From NCBI RefSeq assembly GCF_958450345.1, contig NC_088781.1, positions 117,564,431-117,628,430 on the forward strand: DNA of 64,000 nt, in the 5' to 3' direction. The DNA comes from Calliphora vicina (Eukaryota > Arthropoda > Insecta > Diptera > Calliphoridae). Position numbers and translations under genes: made by a program. The notes under the pieces are model-generated. The model was given only the letters and a program-made list of their open reading frames with translations, made no database searches and was not told where the DNA came from. Shown here one piece after another: positions 21,536 to 32,841 of this stretch; position 1 is the stretch's first letter, and each line of letters begins with the position of its first letter.

Positions 21536-22508
21536 ACTTTTGATTCAATGATCAATATTTCGATATGTTACAAATGGAATGACAAAATGTACACCACTTT
21601 TGTCATGGTCGGTATAAAGATTTAATAATTTCCACTTAATTTTTGTTTAACACTTGTTTAAATAATAACTTATTACATCAAACTCTGTAATCACTGAAAA
21701 TATTATTTGCTACTTAAAATGTTTGCCTTCAACTAAGTATTTAAGTTTTCTCATTTATTACCTCTAATTAAAAACATTAATTTTATATAAAAAATTTTAA
21801 ACAAGTATCACTTTATTATCATTTTAGATTTATCAATTAAACTAGTCCATGTGCTACTAATTAAACTTAATTAATCTTCTGTCTCTGTTATCAATCAATA
21901 GATTGCAATCAAACATTTACAAAAAAAAAAAAATGTCGCCACTACATATTGAGAAGGTGGAAAATCATTCCACAGTTTTTGGTTGTATTTAGTATTCCAG
22001 CAACCTCTACAATTATGTATTACAGAATTTTATGTAAAACATTGTTCATTTGCACAATGCAGTTGAAAATTTACACTGTTTTACATATTAATTTTAGTAA
22101 TGAAGGGTTTTTCTTTTAAAAAAGAGACACTGAAAAGTACTATGATATATATTATTTGGTTTTTAAACATGGTGCTCAAGGCTACGAATAGCTTTTCTGA
22201 AGAACTACAACTTGAAATTTAGATTAGTTTAAAGGGCAGCCGCATGGTAGAGACAGGAAAGAGAGCAGCTCACTTAAGTCCAAACAGTAGGTGCTTTTGT
22301 GTTACCTGAAAATATAAATAGAAGAGGGCCAGATAGAGCTGAAAAGAGAAGATGAAATTCAGAAGAGTAGAAGAAAGAAAGAAAGAAAGAAAGAGTAAGG
22401 ATGTTAGAAGAAGAGAAGTCAGGAGAATATTTGAAATTTGTTTTCCTTATAAACTTCATTCATCGACTAAGAAGAGATCAATTATATTCATTATTATGAA
22501 ATATGTAA
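21536..22508. other. No gene; (GAAA)n at 22371-22394
   Basis: AT-rich, with a poly-A at 21921-21931 and a short (AGAA)n microsatellite at about 22371-22394. The purine-rich frames around the microsatellite (22274-22558) are low complexity and not credible genes. Confidence 0.4.
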
Positions 22509-23290
22509 TTAAACACTTGATTTTCCATCAATGTCCCCATGTCCAGGAACCCATATAAACAATGAATATCTCCCTGTATCCTCTAACTTCGCGCTGCATA
22601 CTGGACATTTTAGGGATATAATGACAGTTAGTACTGATATCGGGTAAATATGGAAGATCGCAAAAGAAGATTGAAAAATAGTGGATAGAGTGAATGAAAA
22701 CGTCATTAGAAGGAATCAGGGCCACCCTGAGTTTCGATTCGCATATCCGACCTTAATAGGTACCTGCTCTTCATAATGCAGGCATCTATACATCCCAATT
22801 CTCTATTAGATATTTCGGAGAGGCTACTAAAGGATCGTTTCCTTGAGAACCTACCAAGCAGATCCCCCAGTTCTGGGCAATTACATAAAAAGTAAACATT
22901 TGTCCTTCCTCTTCTTAATTTTGACAACTCCGGCATAAGTTATAGCACGGATGCCAAAAGTGCAATGTCCGGTGATCACCTCCCCCATGATGCTGAGTTG
23001 TAGTCGTTGCATTCTAAGTAGATAAGACGTGTACTTATACCCTTTTTTGGAGGCATCCGTAGAAATGAATAGATCCATTATGACAGGGGAAAGACCGTCA
23101 TTTAATTCCGCATTGGCCGGAATTAAGAAACCTAAGCGATTTATTCGGGGTCGTCGATGCTCCTGTTATCGAGATTGCCATTCTCCTGAATACCTGTTCA
23201 AAGACAATGCAGTTTGAGACCATGTCCATTGTCCTGCACGGAACAGAGACCCCATGGAATAATAGCAGTTTAGTAACCATATCGACTTGC
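22509..23290 (-). pseudogene. I/R1-type LINE fragments (RNase H and zinc-knuckle region)
   Basis: The minus strand contains LQLSIMGEVITGHCTFGIRA (about 22990-22940), equivalent to the LTGHC motif near the ORF2 C-terminus of RNase-H-bearing LINEs. It is followed by CNCPELGDLLGRFSRKRSF and SLSEISNRELGC (22880-22780). Further along the minus strand, at about 22560-22540, IWVPGHGDIDGKS is the conserved RNase H motif. RNase H normally precedes LTGHC, so this is two fragments or a rearranged copy. Frames are shifted. Confidence 0.7.
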
Positions 23291-23489
23291 TAATTTAAGT
23301 TTCTGGGTTTAAAAACCCGGCTCTTCCCTTTCTGTCAAGAATTATTACAAAGTTTTTTGCGCTGTCCGGGTAACGGGAAAAATTCACCGAAAAGAGGGCC
23401 AACAATTTTAACAAAACTACGCTAATTCCCCAAGGCTGGAAGAAAACCCCATCCCCACTTCTGACGACGAGGGATATAATCCCTCCACA

Positions 23490-23610
23490 AAAAAAAAACG
23501 ATTAGGGATATTCACTGATGGATCGTGTACGAAGTTGGGTATAGTGGGAAAGATTTTTATATTGCTCAAACTAGTATGCATGTGTCTTTTAGACGTTGAT
23601 TAGAAATCTG
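23490..23610 (+). pseudogene. LINE RNase H start fragment, opposite orientation
   Basis: The plus-strand frame IFTDGSCTKLGIVGK (about 23507-23551) matches the first beta strand of LINE RNase H (IFTDGSK...G.G). The matching I/R1-type debris on the left is on the minus strand, so two LINE pieces face in opposite directions here. Confidence 0.5.
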
Positions 23611-23618
23611 CTATGTAA

Positions 23619-24640
23619 AGGGTGTCTCAATAAGAATGCACTTTTTCATTTTAAAATAAAAGCACGTATTTTTTGAAATAGTTGTGATTATTTTATTGGC
23701 TTGTAAAGAAGATATGTTCCAATTAAGTATGGAGTAAAATATCTGTCAAATGGCCCCCACAGGACTGGTGACAGGCCATTACCTTTTTCATGAAATTGTC
23801 CATGCATGACTTTTTCACAGAGATGTGGTGGTATCGCACTTATGACGCGGTCAATCTCGGATTTAATCTTCATGGCCACTTGATAATTTGTTCTGTTCTC
23901 GGTGTGGCAGATGGCGCCGCCCGGCCAAAATCTGCACCAGACAGTTATGGATGCATGTGTTTCTCATGAATTGCATGAGGATTTTCTAAACCTCAAATTC
24001 CACAATGTACTCACGAATCCATTCAGATAGAAATGTACTTCCTCGTGGAGGACGACTTTTTTCAAAAAATTACCCATTCAACAAATTGCCGGCGGTTTTT
24101 ATGATATGCTGGTTTGAGCTTCTGAATAATCTGAATTTTGTATGCATGAAGGTCTTTTATCAAAATTATCTGCGTAGTGCTTCGTGAAAATTGAAGTTGT
24201 TGAGAACGATGCCGAATTGCTGTTTTGGGGTTTTCGGCGAAACTCTCGTTTACAGCGGCAATGTTTTCGAGAGACCGATCGGTACATTGACACACAGGAG
24301 TCTTACTGTCGATAACCTACCCAGTTTCTTCAAATTTGTAATAATGGACGACTTCCTCTTGCTTGAGTTGCTAAATACTGACTTGGGTGGTTGACACATT
24401 CATACGTGCAACGGGATGGTTTTCTACCAGTAACTGACGCGAGTCAGTCTGTAATGTTGAGAATCTGTTTAACCTAACCCCGAAAACGTTTTGCTTATGT
24501 TTAAAACACGTTGCTACAATACAAATAACTTTTTCAAAAGTGCCTCTCTTTATAAAGGAGGCTAAAGAAGAAAAGTATTTAATATCTTGGTTTAACTTGT
24601 AAATCAAAAATTTAGATTCTAAATTATAAGCAACCACTTG
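23619..24640 (-). pseudogene. Tc1/mariner-superfamily transposase relic 2
   Basis: Minus strand: N-terminal residues DRSLENIAAVNESFAENP, then RRQFVEWVIF (24290-24065). Next come VHFYLNGF-like and LENPHAIHEKHMHP pieces with frameshifts (24050-23940). A deletion follows, then GGAICHTENRTN (about 23920-23890) where the family has QDGATCHTAN, so the catalytic Asp is lost. The C-terminal IDRVISAIPPHLCEKVM lies at 23850-23800. The left end has AGGGTGTCTCAATAAGAATGCAC, a terminal-repeat-like edge at 23619. The middle of the catalytic domain is missing. Confidence 0.75.
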
Positions 24641-24689
24641 AGGTACATAAGCCCGCGACTTTTTGAATTTCCCGGCTCTTAACTGTCAT

Positions 24690-25080
24690 TTAGTTTGTTT
24701 TTGACAGCCATTGATAGCAGACTACCTCGTGACTTGAAGAGAAATTGGAAAAAACATCACTCAAATAAAGGCTTAGCTTGATAAATACTATGTGAACTCT
24801 TCACCATCAATTTTAATGGTAACAAAGTGGTTTACTGAATATTGTTGTGGCCGTACAAGCACGGAAGATGTCGAACGTTCTGGGCACTCAGTTGAGGTCT
24901 CTCTCCCGAAATAATTTAAAAAAAAATCAAGATATAGTGTTGGCCGATCGGAGATTGACATTGCGAGAGATTGTGGAATCTCACATGGCTCAGGAGTTTC
25001 AATTTTGAGTGATCACTTGGGTATGAGAAAGCTTTCGGCAAAATAATTGCCGCGTTGGCTCACAATCGGTTGCACAAAAG
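24690..25080 (+). pseudogene. mariner (Himar-like) transposase relic, N-terminal part
   Basis: Plus-strand pieces TKWFTEYCCGRTSTEDVERSG (24821 on), DIVLADRRLTLREIVE (about 24936-24980) and, after a one-base shift, ISHGSGVSILSDHLGMRKLSAK (to about 25045). They match the paired helix-turn-helix region of irritans/mellifera-type mariners (FxCGRTSTxDAERSGRP; ADRRLKVREI; GISHGSV; LGMRKLSA.WVPR). The reading breaks off before the catalytic domain. The C-terminal part appears 5.4 kb downstream at 30570. Confidence 0.8.
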
Positions 25081-25116
25081 GGTATACACATGTGCAGTTT
25101 CCATGGAAAAAATCTA

Positions 25117-26137
25117 GAGTTTCCAAAAAACCGAAGAATATCAAAACCGCGGTTTCGGTTTTAAAAAATTTGTGATAATTTGTTAAATATCAAGTGTTAT
25201 AGAAACAAAATCCGTTGATAACACTGTACAACACCAAAAAAAATTACGAGGTCCGACCAATAAATTTTTATAGAGGATACAAAAAAAAAAGACACGTGTA
25301 TCGGCGTTTTAAAAGTTTACATCCGAATTTCATTTAAGGGAGGGTTAAAGTTTCCCAACTCTGGCACATTCTTATTTTTAATAGGCATAAGAAACCATGT
25401 GATCCTTGCATTTTAGGTATAAAATGTGTTCAGCAAATTTATGTAAAATGTTAAGAAGATAATTTTTGTAGAATATGTTAATACTCTTTTTTGTCTGGGT
25501 CTTTTTTGTCATTCTTTTAAAAAAGAGCAACAAACTCCATTAAAACAGGGATTTAAGGAGTTAAAATGTTCAACAAAAATATTCTCCGTGAAATTTTACT
25601 ATAAGTCCCTGAATACACCAAAACGGAAAATCCAACCAGAAAGTCAGAAATAAGACACAACAAAAGTGAGCTTAGGGTTAATTTCGCATTTATTAAGAAT
25701 TATATTTTTGACTAGTTAACCCGTGCGCTTTGCCACCCCAATTAGAAGAGTGAAATAGTACTATTAAGTCTTTCTTTGAGAATCTGATTGTAAATGTCTA
25801 ATTTCTTATTTCTGTGTCCATTATTATAGAAAATGCAAAAGAAAGTTACCACTCAAGTCACCTTTTGTGAATTCAAATTCATTCAGAATCATGTGTGCCT
25901 AATTTTAAATTTTTAGGTTTATTATTATAAAATATTCAAAAAGTACCATTGCAATAAACAAATAGTACCATTGATTATCACTAAACCATAACCCGTCAAG
26001 TTTGAATGTTAAATTTGTATAGCCTTTCCTGTATTATCAACTAATTTTGTTTCTATAACAATTAATAATTAAAAATTATCACAAAACCGAAAAAAACGAA
26101 ACCGCGGTTTTGAAATTCTTAGGTTTTTTGGAAACTC
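25117..26137. mobile_element. TA-flanked TIR element with AACCGCGGTTTCGGTTTT ends
   Basis: Left end GAGTTTCCAAAAAACC at 25117, right end GGTTTTTTGGAAACTC ending at 26137. Imperfect inverted repeats continue for about 100 bp (AAAACCGCGGTTT, GATAATT, TTATAGAAACAAAAT). TA lies outside both ends (25115-25116, 26138-26139). The same GAAACTC-TA edge recurs at 30552-30560 with the CGGTTTCGGTTTTAGGCC word next to it. The outer limits of the larger insertion (25117-30558) therefore carry matching ends. Confidence 0.6.
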
Positions 26138-26626
26138 TAGGTCCGTTATTATAGTAAATTCAAAAAAGTACATATGAGAACAAAGAAAAAGTACCAAGAA
26201 GTATGGCCTTGAATTTTCACTCACTTGGGACCATAGACGCCTAATTTCATATTTCTATGTCCATTATTGCAGAAAATTCAAAAAGTACCATTAGAATATA
26301 TAAAAAGTACCAAAAAGCCCCCACTTGTGGTTTCCCACTCACTCCCATATAAGCTTAATTTCATGATTTTAGGTTAATTTGTGAAGAAATTACAAAAAGT
26401 CGAATAAAGAAAAAGTACCATAAAGTCTATCTCTAGAATTCTCACTCACTTAGGACCATATATGCTAAATATCATGTTTCTAAGTTCATTGTACCATTAT
26501 AATATAGAAAAAGTACCAAAAAGCAGACACTTGTGGATTCCCACCCACTCTGGCCCACGTAAGCTTTATTTCATGTTTCTAGGTTCATTGGTGAAGAAAT
26601 TACAAAAGGTACCATTCGATTAAAGA
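25709..26626 (+). repeat. AAAAAGTACCA degenerate array, left block
   Basis: Begins ACTAGTTAACCCGTGCGC at 25713. It consists of imperfect units of roughly 110-120 bp, each with AAAAAGTACCA, a CCCACTCACT word and TAATTTCATGTTTCTAGGT. It is interrupted by family C at 26627 and continues at 29023. An ACTAGTTGA/CCCCGGC start is also seen in the SINE-like element at 48752. No credible protein; nature of the parent element uncertain. Confidence 0.55.
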
Positions 26627-26699
26627 ACAAGTAAGAGTACTATATTCGGCCGTGCCGAATCTTAAATACCCTCCACCTAAATATGATGGTATAAAAGCT

Positions 26700-26980
26700 G
26701 AAATAATATAATAATTGTTAGAAAGACTAGTTTACGCAGAAGATATTTTATTTCAAATGTACAAAAAATTGTATCTAATTCAGCAATTTATAACTGAAAT
26801 TCCTATTAGAACGTTTGACACAGTTAATTATTGTGTTTTAATTGAGAAATTGTCGTCTAAATTTAATTTTTCTAAATCTTTGTGTACATTATTATTTTCT
26901 TACAAAGGTAACCGTAAACAGTTTGTTGGAACTGGGTTAAACGATCTACAATATCTGAGTGTCAAAGTGGCGCACAGTGG
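26700..26980 (+). pseudogene. LINE reverse-transcriptase fragment within family C
   Basis: The frame reads RTFDTVNYCVLIEKLSSKFNF (about 26808-26870) and SYKGNRKQFV (about 26900-26930), followed by LSVKVA. It corresponds to the RT palm (AFDTVNH...LL.KL), the SYL.NR.Q.V step and the region before GVPQGS. The GVPQGS and ADD motifs are absent. The clade cannot be fixed from this length; CR1/jockey-like is most likely. Confidence 0.65.
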
Positions 26981-28819
26981 TATGAGAAACAAAAAGAGGG
27001 AAACAAATCTGTAACTTCTAAACCCTTAGTCCGATTTTAATGAAATTTCACATGCGCAAAGGGGAAGTGTTGTCGAGTTTAAGTCTGGACCTCAACATTT
27101 TTCCCTTTTAACCTCAAGTGAAGAAACAGAGTATATAAAAGGGTATACAAATATATTTAGACAAATTTCAAAATATTTGGTTGTGGGACTTATGCGGGAG
27201 CTATGACCTATTACGATTCGATTGTCATAAAATATTTTTACGTGATTTTTATGTATTTATATGAGAGCTGTGGCCAATTATGGACCAATATTCACAAAAT
27301 TCAGTATTATGATTTTTGAATACAAATTACTGATCTGTGTACTATTTTGGTTTAATATATGGATGCTATGACCTATTATAGTCCTAAGTATTTAAGGGCT
27401 ATTTTTGTAGAATTTCATATAAACAACGCTATTAACAAGAGTGGATCATATGTGGGATCTATGCCGAATTATGCACCAATATTTAAAAAATCTTGTAGTA
27501 CGATTCTTGGATACAAATTACTCATCGGTGTAAAATTTTGGTTGATTGTAGATTTTTATGGATATTTGTGCAGGGTAATGTGTTTTCCTGAAGAAGTTCT
27601 TATATGGAGGTTATGACCAATTATGGGCCTATCATCATAAAATTTGGTACATCGATTTTTGTATATATTGAATAAATTTGTTTTAAATTTCAACCTGATA
27701 ACTATATTTGTAAGACATGTATGAGGATATTAGTGATTTTCGGGAGTGGACCTTATATGGGAGCTATGGTTAAATATGGACCGATATTCACAAAATCCAG
27801 AAGTATGATTACTGGATTCAAATTACTGGATCTGTGTTTAATTTCATTTTGATATCGATATGTTTATAATAATAATATCTTTTTTCGGAAATGGGCCTTA
27901 TAGGGGAGCTATGACCAATTATCGGCCAATCTGTATAAAATTTAGTACAGTGATATCTATATATATGAGTATAATTTTTGTCGAATTTTAGCATGATAAA
28001 GATATTTATAAGAGATATATGAGTACTTAACTGATTTTCGGAAGTGGACCTTATATGGGAGCTATGGTCAAATATGGACCGATATTCACAAAATCCAGTA
28101 GTATGATTTCTAAATATAAATTACGGATCTGTGTGAAATTTTGTTTTGATATTGATATTTTTTAGATATTTATGTAGGTTATTGTGTTTTTCGGAAGTGG
28201 TCCTTATATGGGAGCTATAACCAATTATCGGCCGATCTTCATATAATTAGGTACAGCGATTTTGGTATATATGGGGATTATTCATGTCGAATTTCAACTT
28301 GATAGCGATATTTATAAGACATTTATGCTTATTTAAGAGATTTTCGGAAGTGTACTTTATATGGGGGCTATGGTCAAATATGGGCCGATCCACGAACAAT
28401 TTTGTAATATAATTTCTTTTACCACGAGACTTATTTTTGCTGAATTTTATGTGGATATTCCTATTCTGTAGGCATTTATAGACCATAGAACCATATTTCG
28501 GGAACAAATTTGTATGGGGGCTAGGAGAAATCATGGACCGATTCTTATAATTTTCACCAGAGTTACTCCGTTTATCATAAAAGTAACGAGTGCAAAATTT
28601 TATGATATTAGCTGCAATATATTTACAAAAAATGTCCAAAAATATGTGAAAATTATTAATTATTTTTTGAGGTTGTCCCACATTTTCATTCATAACTTTG
28701 GTTCCACTGTACCGATTTCGCTGATTTTCAATACCAAACTGCTTAGGACAATAATAAACATTTTTCTTGTAACTCTACTAAGTTTGTTTGCGTATTTTGG
28801 ACGTGAGCGTGTTTTACAC

Positions 28820-28878
28820 AGACGGACAGACGGACAGACGGACAGACGGACAGACGGACAGACGGACAGACAGACGGA
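28820..28878. repeat. (GGACAGAC)n microsatellite
   Basis: About seven units of an 8-bp GGACAGAC motif with a terminal GACAGACAGACGGACA variant. It lies where families A and B carry their shorter GGAC/GACA runs, close to the tail end. Confidence 0.95.
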
Positions 28879-29022
28879 CATGGCTCAATCGACTTAGAAT
28901 TTCATAAGGATCAATAATATATATACTTTGTTGGGTCTCAGATGAATATTTCTCAATGTTACACACGGAATGACAAACTTATATATACCCTCATTCACCA
29001 CTTATGGTGGTGGAGGGTATAA

Positions 29023-30186
29023 AAAGTACCAAAAAGTCTACCCCTAAAATTCGCACTCACTTAGGACCATATATGCTTAATTTCATGTTTCTAATTCCAT
29101 TGTCATATAAAATTCAAAAAGTACCATTAGATGAATAAAAAAATACCTATAGTTCAGTTCTCACATTTTGGTACCTAAATATTGTACCATATTCCTAACA
29201 CAAACTTCACTCAGATACATATTAGCTAACTTTAATGTCGATAAGTGAAATAATTTAAAATATTAAAAAAGTACCATTAGGAGGAAAGTACCAATTTCCC
29301 TTTTCTTCCTTGAAACAATCAAGTTCGATCTTTAAAAATATTCCATTTTGCCAAAATTGTTTATGCTACAGACATGTCTCAAAATATTAAAATCTGTGTT
29401 AATGTGCCCAAGAAAAAATATGTTTTAAAAAAAGTACCAAACTGTTTACCCAGATTTGGCCCAATATACACCTTGGCACTCGAGTTCCAAATAACACCCT
29501 GTTAGTTAATTTTTGTACGAATCCAGGAACCAATGTTAAAAAATTATCAAAATTGGCTTAATAATTTCAACAAAATGTATTTTCCCGATTTTATCCCCTT
29601 TTTGGTACCTTTTTTATCCCCATTGCTTTGGTAAAATTTAATTCAAATAAATTTTTGTATCGTGGTGGGAGCTCATAATAAAATATTCGAATGTCTATGT
29701 CAAATTATAGAAAAACATATTTTATGAAAAAGTACCAAAAATAAACACAATTTTTATCCCTTAAGGGTTCGAATTTCCAAAAAGTACCAAACCTATATTT
29801 TTTATTTTGTGTTAGTTAAAGAATAAGATTTAAAATTTGTATCTATGTTTATTGGTTTAAAAGATACATAGGGTTCAAAAAAGTACCAAAATACAGTTTT
29901 TACCCGTTTTCTCCCCTAAAAGTTTCGAATTTCCAAAAAGTACGAAACACCTGTCAGCTTATTTTTTAAATGGAGTAACAGCTATTTTAAGTTTTTTTGT
30001 ATTTTTATTAGTTTTGAAGATATAAGGTTACCGAATTTACCCGTTTTTACCCTTTTTACCCCCTAAACGTTCGAATTTCCAAAAATCCCTTCTTATCGGA
30101 TCGTTTTGGGGAGGAAGGAACCCACAGTTAAAATTTCGTGATTCAGTCAGTCAGTCAGTAACGTTACTCTTTTATATATATAGATT
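29023..30186 (+). repeat. AAAAAGTACCA degenerate array, right block
   Basis: Continuation of the array at 25709-26626 after the family C insertion: repeated AAAAGTACCA and CACTCACTTAGGACCATATATGCTTAATTTCATGTTTCTA-like units decaying rightwards. It ends with (CAGT)n at 30144-30160, TAACGTTACTC and TATATATATAGATT. That terminal arrangement is typical of some insect retroposon ends (inference). Confidence 0.55.
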
Positions 30187-30558
30187 TCAAACTTGATGGG
30201 GATTAAATTGTGGAAAATTAGTACTTTATCTTCTAATTGTACGCTTTATTATATTAAATTATTTTACTTATGTACATAATAGTTGACAATAGTATTATTT
30301 CTTTATTGTAATAGTAGTTTTGGAATATTTTATAATAATAAACCTAAAAATTAGACACACATGATTCTGAATAAGTTAGAATTCGCAAAAGGTGACTTAA
30401 GTGGTACATTTCTTTTGCATTTTCAATAATAATGGGCCCAGAAATATGAAATTAGGCGTTCATGATGCTGAGTGGGAATAAAAAATGTGGGTCTTTATGG
30501 TACTTTTTTAATTCTAACGGTTTCGGTTTTAGGCCGATTAAAATCGAACACGAAACTC
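30187..30558 (-). repeat. Inverted piece of the AAAGTACCA array with the element's right end
   Basis: The reverse complement of about 30190-30500 aligns with 25780-26000 (shared CACACATGATTCTGAAT, AAAAGGTGACTT, TTTCTTTTGCATTTTC). At 30519-30558 follow GGTTTCGGTTTTAGGCC and GAAACTC, then TA, mirroring the left end at 25117. So the insertion inside the mariner is bounded by inverted, related ends. Confidence 0.55.
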
Positions 30559-30569
30559 TAAAAAAGTCC

Positions 30570-30800
30570 ATGAATTAAGCTACGAAATGCTGTATTTAGC
30601 CCCGAGTGACTATTTCTTGTTTCCAAACCTGAAGAAATGTCCCAGCGGAAAGAGATTTGACTTCAACGAATCTCTCAAAAAATAACTATTTTGATGACCT
30701 CGACAAATCATATTTTTGAAAGGGATAAAAAAATTGGAGAAACATTGGACAAAGTGCATAGAGCTCAAAGGAGACTATGTTGAAAAATAAAATAATTTTT
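30570..30800 (+). pseudogene. mariner (Himar-like) transposase relic, C-terminal part
   Basis: The frame reads HELSYEML, then LAPSDYFLFPNLKKCPSGKRFDFNESL, a shift, then FLKGIKKLEKHWTKCIELKGDYVEK and stop. It matches the mariner C-terminus including the third catalytic Asp (SDYFLFPNLK). About seven residues (HPPYSPD) before LAPSDY are missing. It continues the fragment at 24690-25080; the middle of the gene is gone or lost at the insertion. Confidence 0.8.
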
Positions 30801-32666
30801 TATTCAAAAACCTTGTGATTAAAATAACCAAAAATAATTTGAAAGAATTTTATTTAAATTTAAAACACTAAAATCCTTTCCTGTCATACAAATAGATGTA
30901 AATATTACTAAGCACTGAGATAGGCAAAGTTACTTTGAAATCATATCGATTTGGTTTACAGCAATACAAAGATAGCTGAGATTAAAATGGTACGTTGGAA
31001 AGGGTTCACTAATTTGGCGCCTTTATTCTAGATCCAATACTAAGATTTCATTTCAAACGAGAAGGTATTTTGTATTGAATGTAATGGGGTACATTAACAT
31101 TTCTTGCATTCCTGTCTTTATATCTTTCATTTTTCGCAATTAAGTAAATATTGAAAAATCATTGAATTGTAAATGATGAGTTTGGTTTGTTAATAAATGA
31201 GTTGGTTTAATTGTTCTTCCATATCTTTAATATTTATTTTTATATTTCAATTCAGAAAATTCTATAAATGCTCATTCATTGTTATAAATAAATTGTTGAT
31301 ATAAATTCAATATTTAATTACATCTATAGAACACAACGTTAATACATTAATACTCTAACTACTATGAAGTACATTGTATATTGTGAAAAGTACTTAAATA
31401 TTTACTTAGTGATTAGGGTAACTATGTTCTGTAAATGTCATTTAAAAGTTCTACGTTGTTGTGGTTTCGGCGACATTCTTTAAATAAATATTTTAAATCA
31501 AAAGAGGTCAGTCATACTTAATCATTTTAATAATTTGATGAATGTTTCTTTTTGTACAATGTCTAAGGGTTTTTAAATAATTAAGATTTTTGTGAAATTG
31601 TTTTTCAGCTTGGTTTCTTTTTGAACAACAGCTAATTTAATTAAATGTTTAAGAAATGTTTGTGACCTTTGTATTTAATTAATATTCATTATGAAGTTTA
31701 TGAACTTTAATAGGTTTGAAAATAGAATTTTAGCAAGTGCATGAAACTAGTTTGACATTTGAGGTGATAATTTAACAAGTGAGAGTGTTTATTTGGAAGG
31801 CTCTTGAACATAAATCTTGTACCGACCTGTTTAGTGATTAAAGGGAGCATATAAAGGGTGTTTTAGAAACGGAGAACTTTAAATTGGAATTAAAAAAACC
31901 GAGAACTGTCACATCAGCTGTCACAGAAAACAGTGCTACACAATTTAAAGTTCTTCACCTCTTAAAAAGCAACTTTATTTCAAGAAAAATAACAGTACAA
32001 AACTTAAGAAAACTTCCAAGTTATTACATTCTGTTCAGCCATAAAAATCCCCCCCATAAACTCCACTTCAACCAATAAAAATTATTTTAATCGACCCCAA
32101 ACAATTCATTAACACTCCATCACATAATTTATTCTACAAACAAAATTAATTACAAATTTAAATCAATTAAAAATACAAACCATTATTTAACGGCTTCTTA
32201 ATCATAATCATAAACACAACCCTTTTGTCATAAATTTTATTTTGAATAAAACAAAACAAAGAAATTCCATAATTTGTTTATTTGAATTCTTAATAAATTC
32301 AGTAAACATACTATATTTTTTATCTACACATCATACATACATTGTAAATAATCATGTGGTAGAAATTATGAGGCACTTAGAAACACATAATAATTATGCA
32401 CTCCTTCACATATAGACGACAACTGCGCACTTTATGGGCGACCAGTTACTAGTCACCAACCAGCGAACTGCCTGCCTAATCAACATCACAGGCTGAATGC
32501 ATTTGGCTACAACATCGAACAGCTATGCTCCCCCGATTTAATTATTGTTGCTATTTTCATTAATTTTTTTTATTTTAGATGATTGTTTTCATTATTATTA
32601 TTTTCTTTTTTATCAAGTTAATTAAAAATACAATACAATACAATACATAAAAAAACAATTGGTTTT
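30801..32666. other. No gene; short DNA-transposon edge and GC-richer island
   Basis: AT-rich, apparently single-copy. At 31857-31953, AGGGTGTTTTAGAAACGG and a 14-bp inverted repeat (AGAACTTTAAATTG / CAATTTAAAGTTCT, 31871-31884 and 31940-31953) look like an end of a small DNA transposon. At about 32400-32530 lies a markedly GC-richer block (TTTATGGGCGACCAG and following), a candidate conserved non-coding element. Confidence 0.35.
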
Positions 32667-32841
32667 TTAGTGACATTTGGCAGTGCCCCATGCAATTTGT
32701 TTCTTCATTTCTTTCGGTTTTTCTACATCTACAAAGAGTTGCCTGCAATTGAACAATGCACAGTAGGGCCGAAACTTTAAAATTGGGAGCAAATGCTAGT
32801 AAATCCTCCCAAGGGCGTCTTCCCAATATCTTTTACTTACC
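32667..32841 (-). CDS. Candidate terminal exon with 98-bp intron, host gene unknown
   Basis: On the minus strand, GTAAGTAAAAG (from 32840) and TTGTTCAATTGCAG (to 32743) bound a 98-bp stretch with good fly intron signals. The following sequence has a coding-like frame GCAACTC..., read as QLFVDVEKPKEMKKQIAWG then TAKCH and a TAA stop at 32669-32667. I do not recognise the protein. Weakness: the sequence before the donor, in the frame that would continue into this one, has a stop about ten codons upstream. The ATG abutting the donor enters a different frame. It could be a real small gene, a pseudogene or chance. Confidence 0.25.

Larger units (their letters stand above)
26627..29022 (+). mobile_element. 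Repeat family C, expanded copy with internal higher-order repeats
   Basis: Head GAACAAGTAAGAGTAC then the hairpin ATTCGGCCGTGCCGAAT and AAATACCCTCC (26627-26680). Tail TACCCTCATTCACCACTTATGGTGGTGGAGGGTATAAAA at 28986-29022. Between them lie a LINE fragment (26700-26980) and a long stretch built from about 150-bp units, each containing CTTATATGGGAGCTATG. In 27740-28500 the units alternate, making a roughly 300-bp higher-order repeat. A (GGACAGAC)n run lies at 28820-28878. The flanking array resumes exactly after the tail. Open frames at 28247-28897 lie in this repeat and are not credible genes. Confidence 0.65.

Noticed and set aside
22274..22558. Overlapping frames rich in Arg/Lys/Glu or Phe/Ser
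   Set aside because: Low-complexity reading of the (GAAA)n microsatellite and its complement.
28247..28897. Frames of 148 and 127 codons, one with a T-D-R-Q/D-G-Q-T repeat end
   Set aside because: They read through family C units and the (GGACAGAC)n microsatellite; the repeat peptide is the microsatellite translated.
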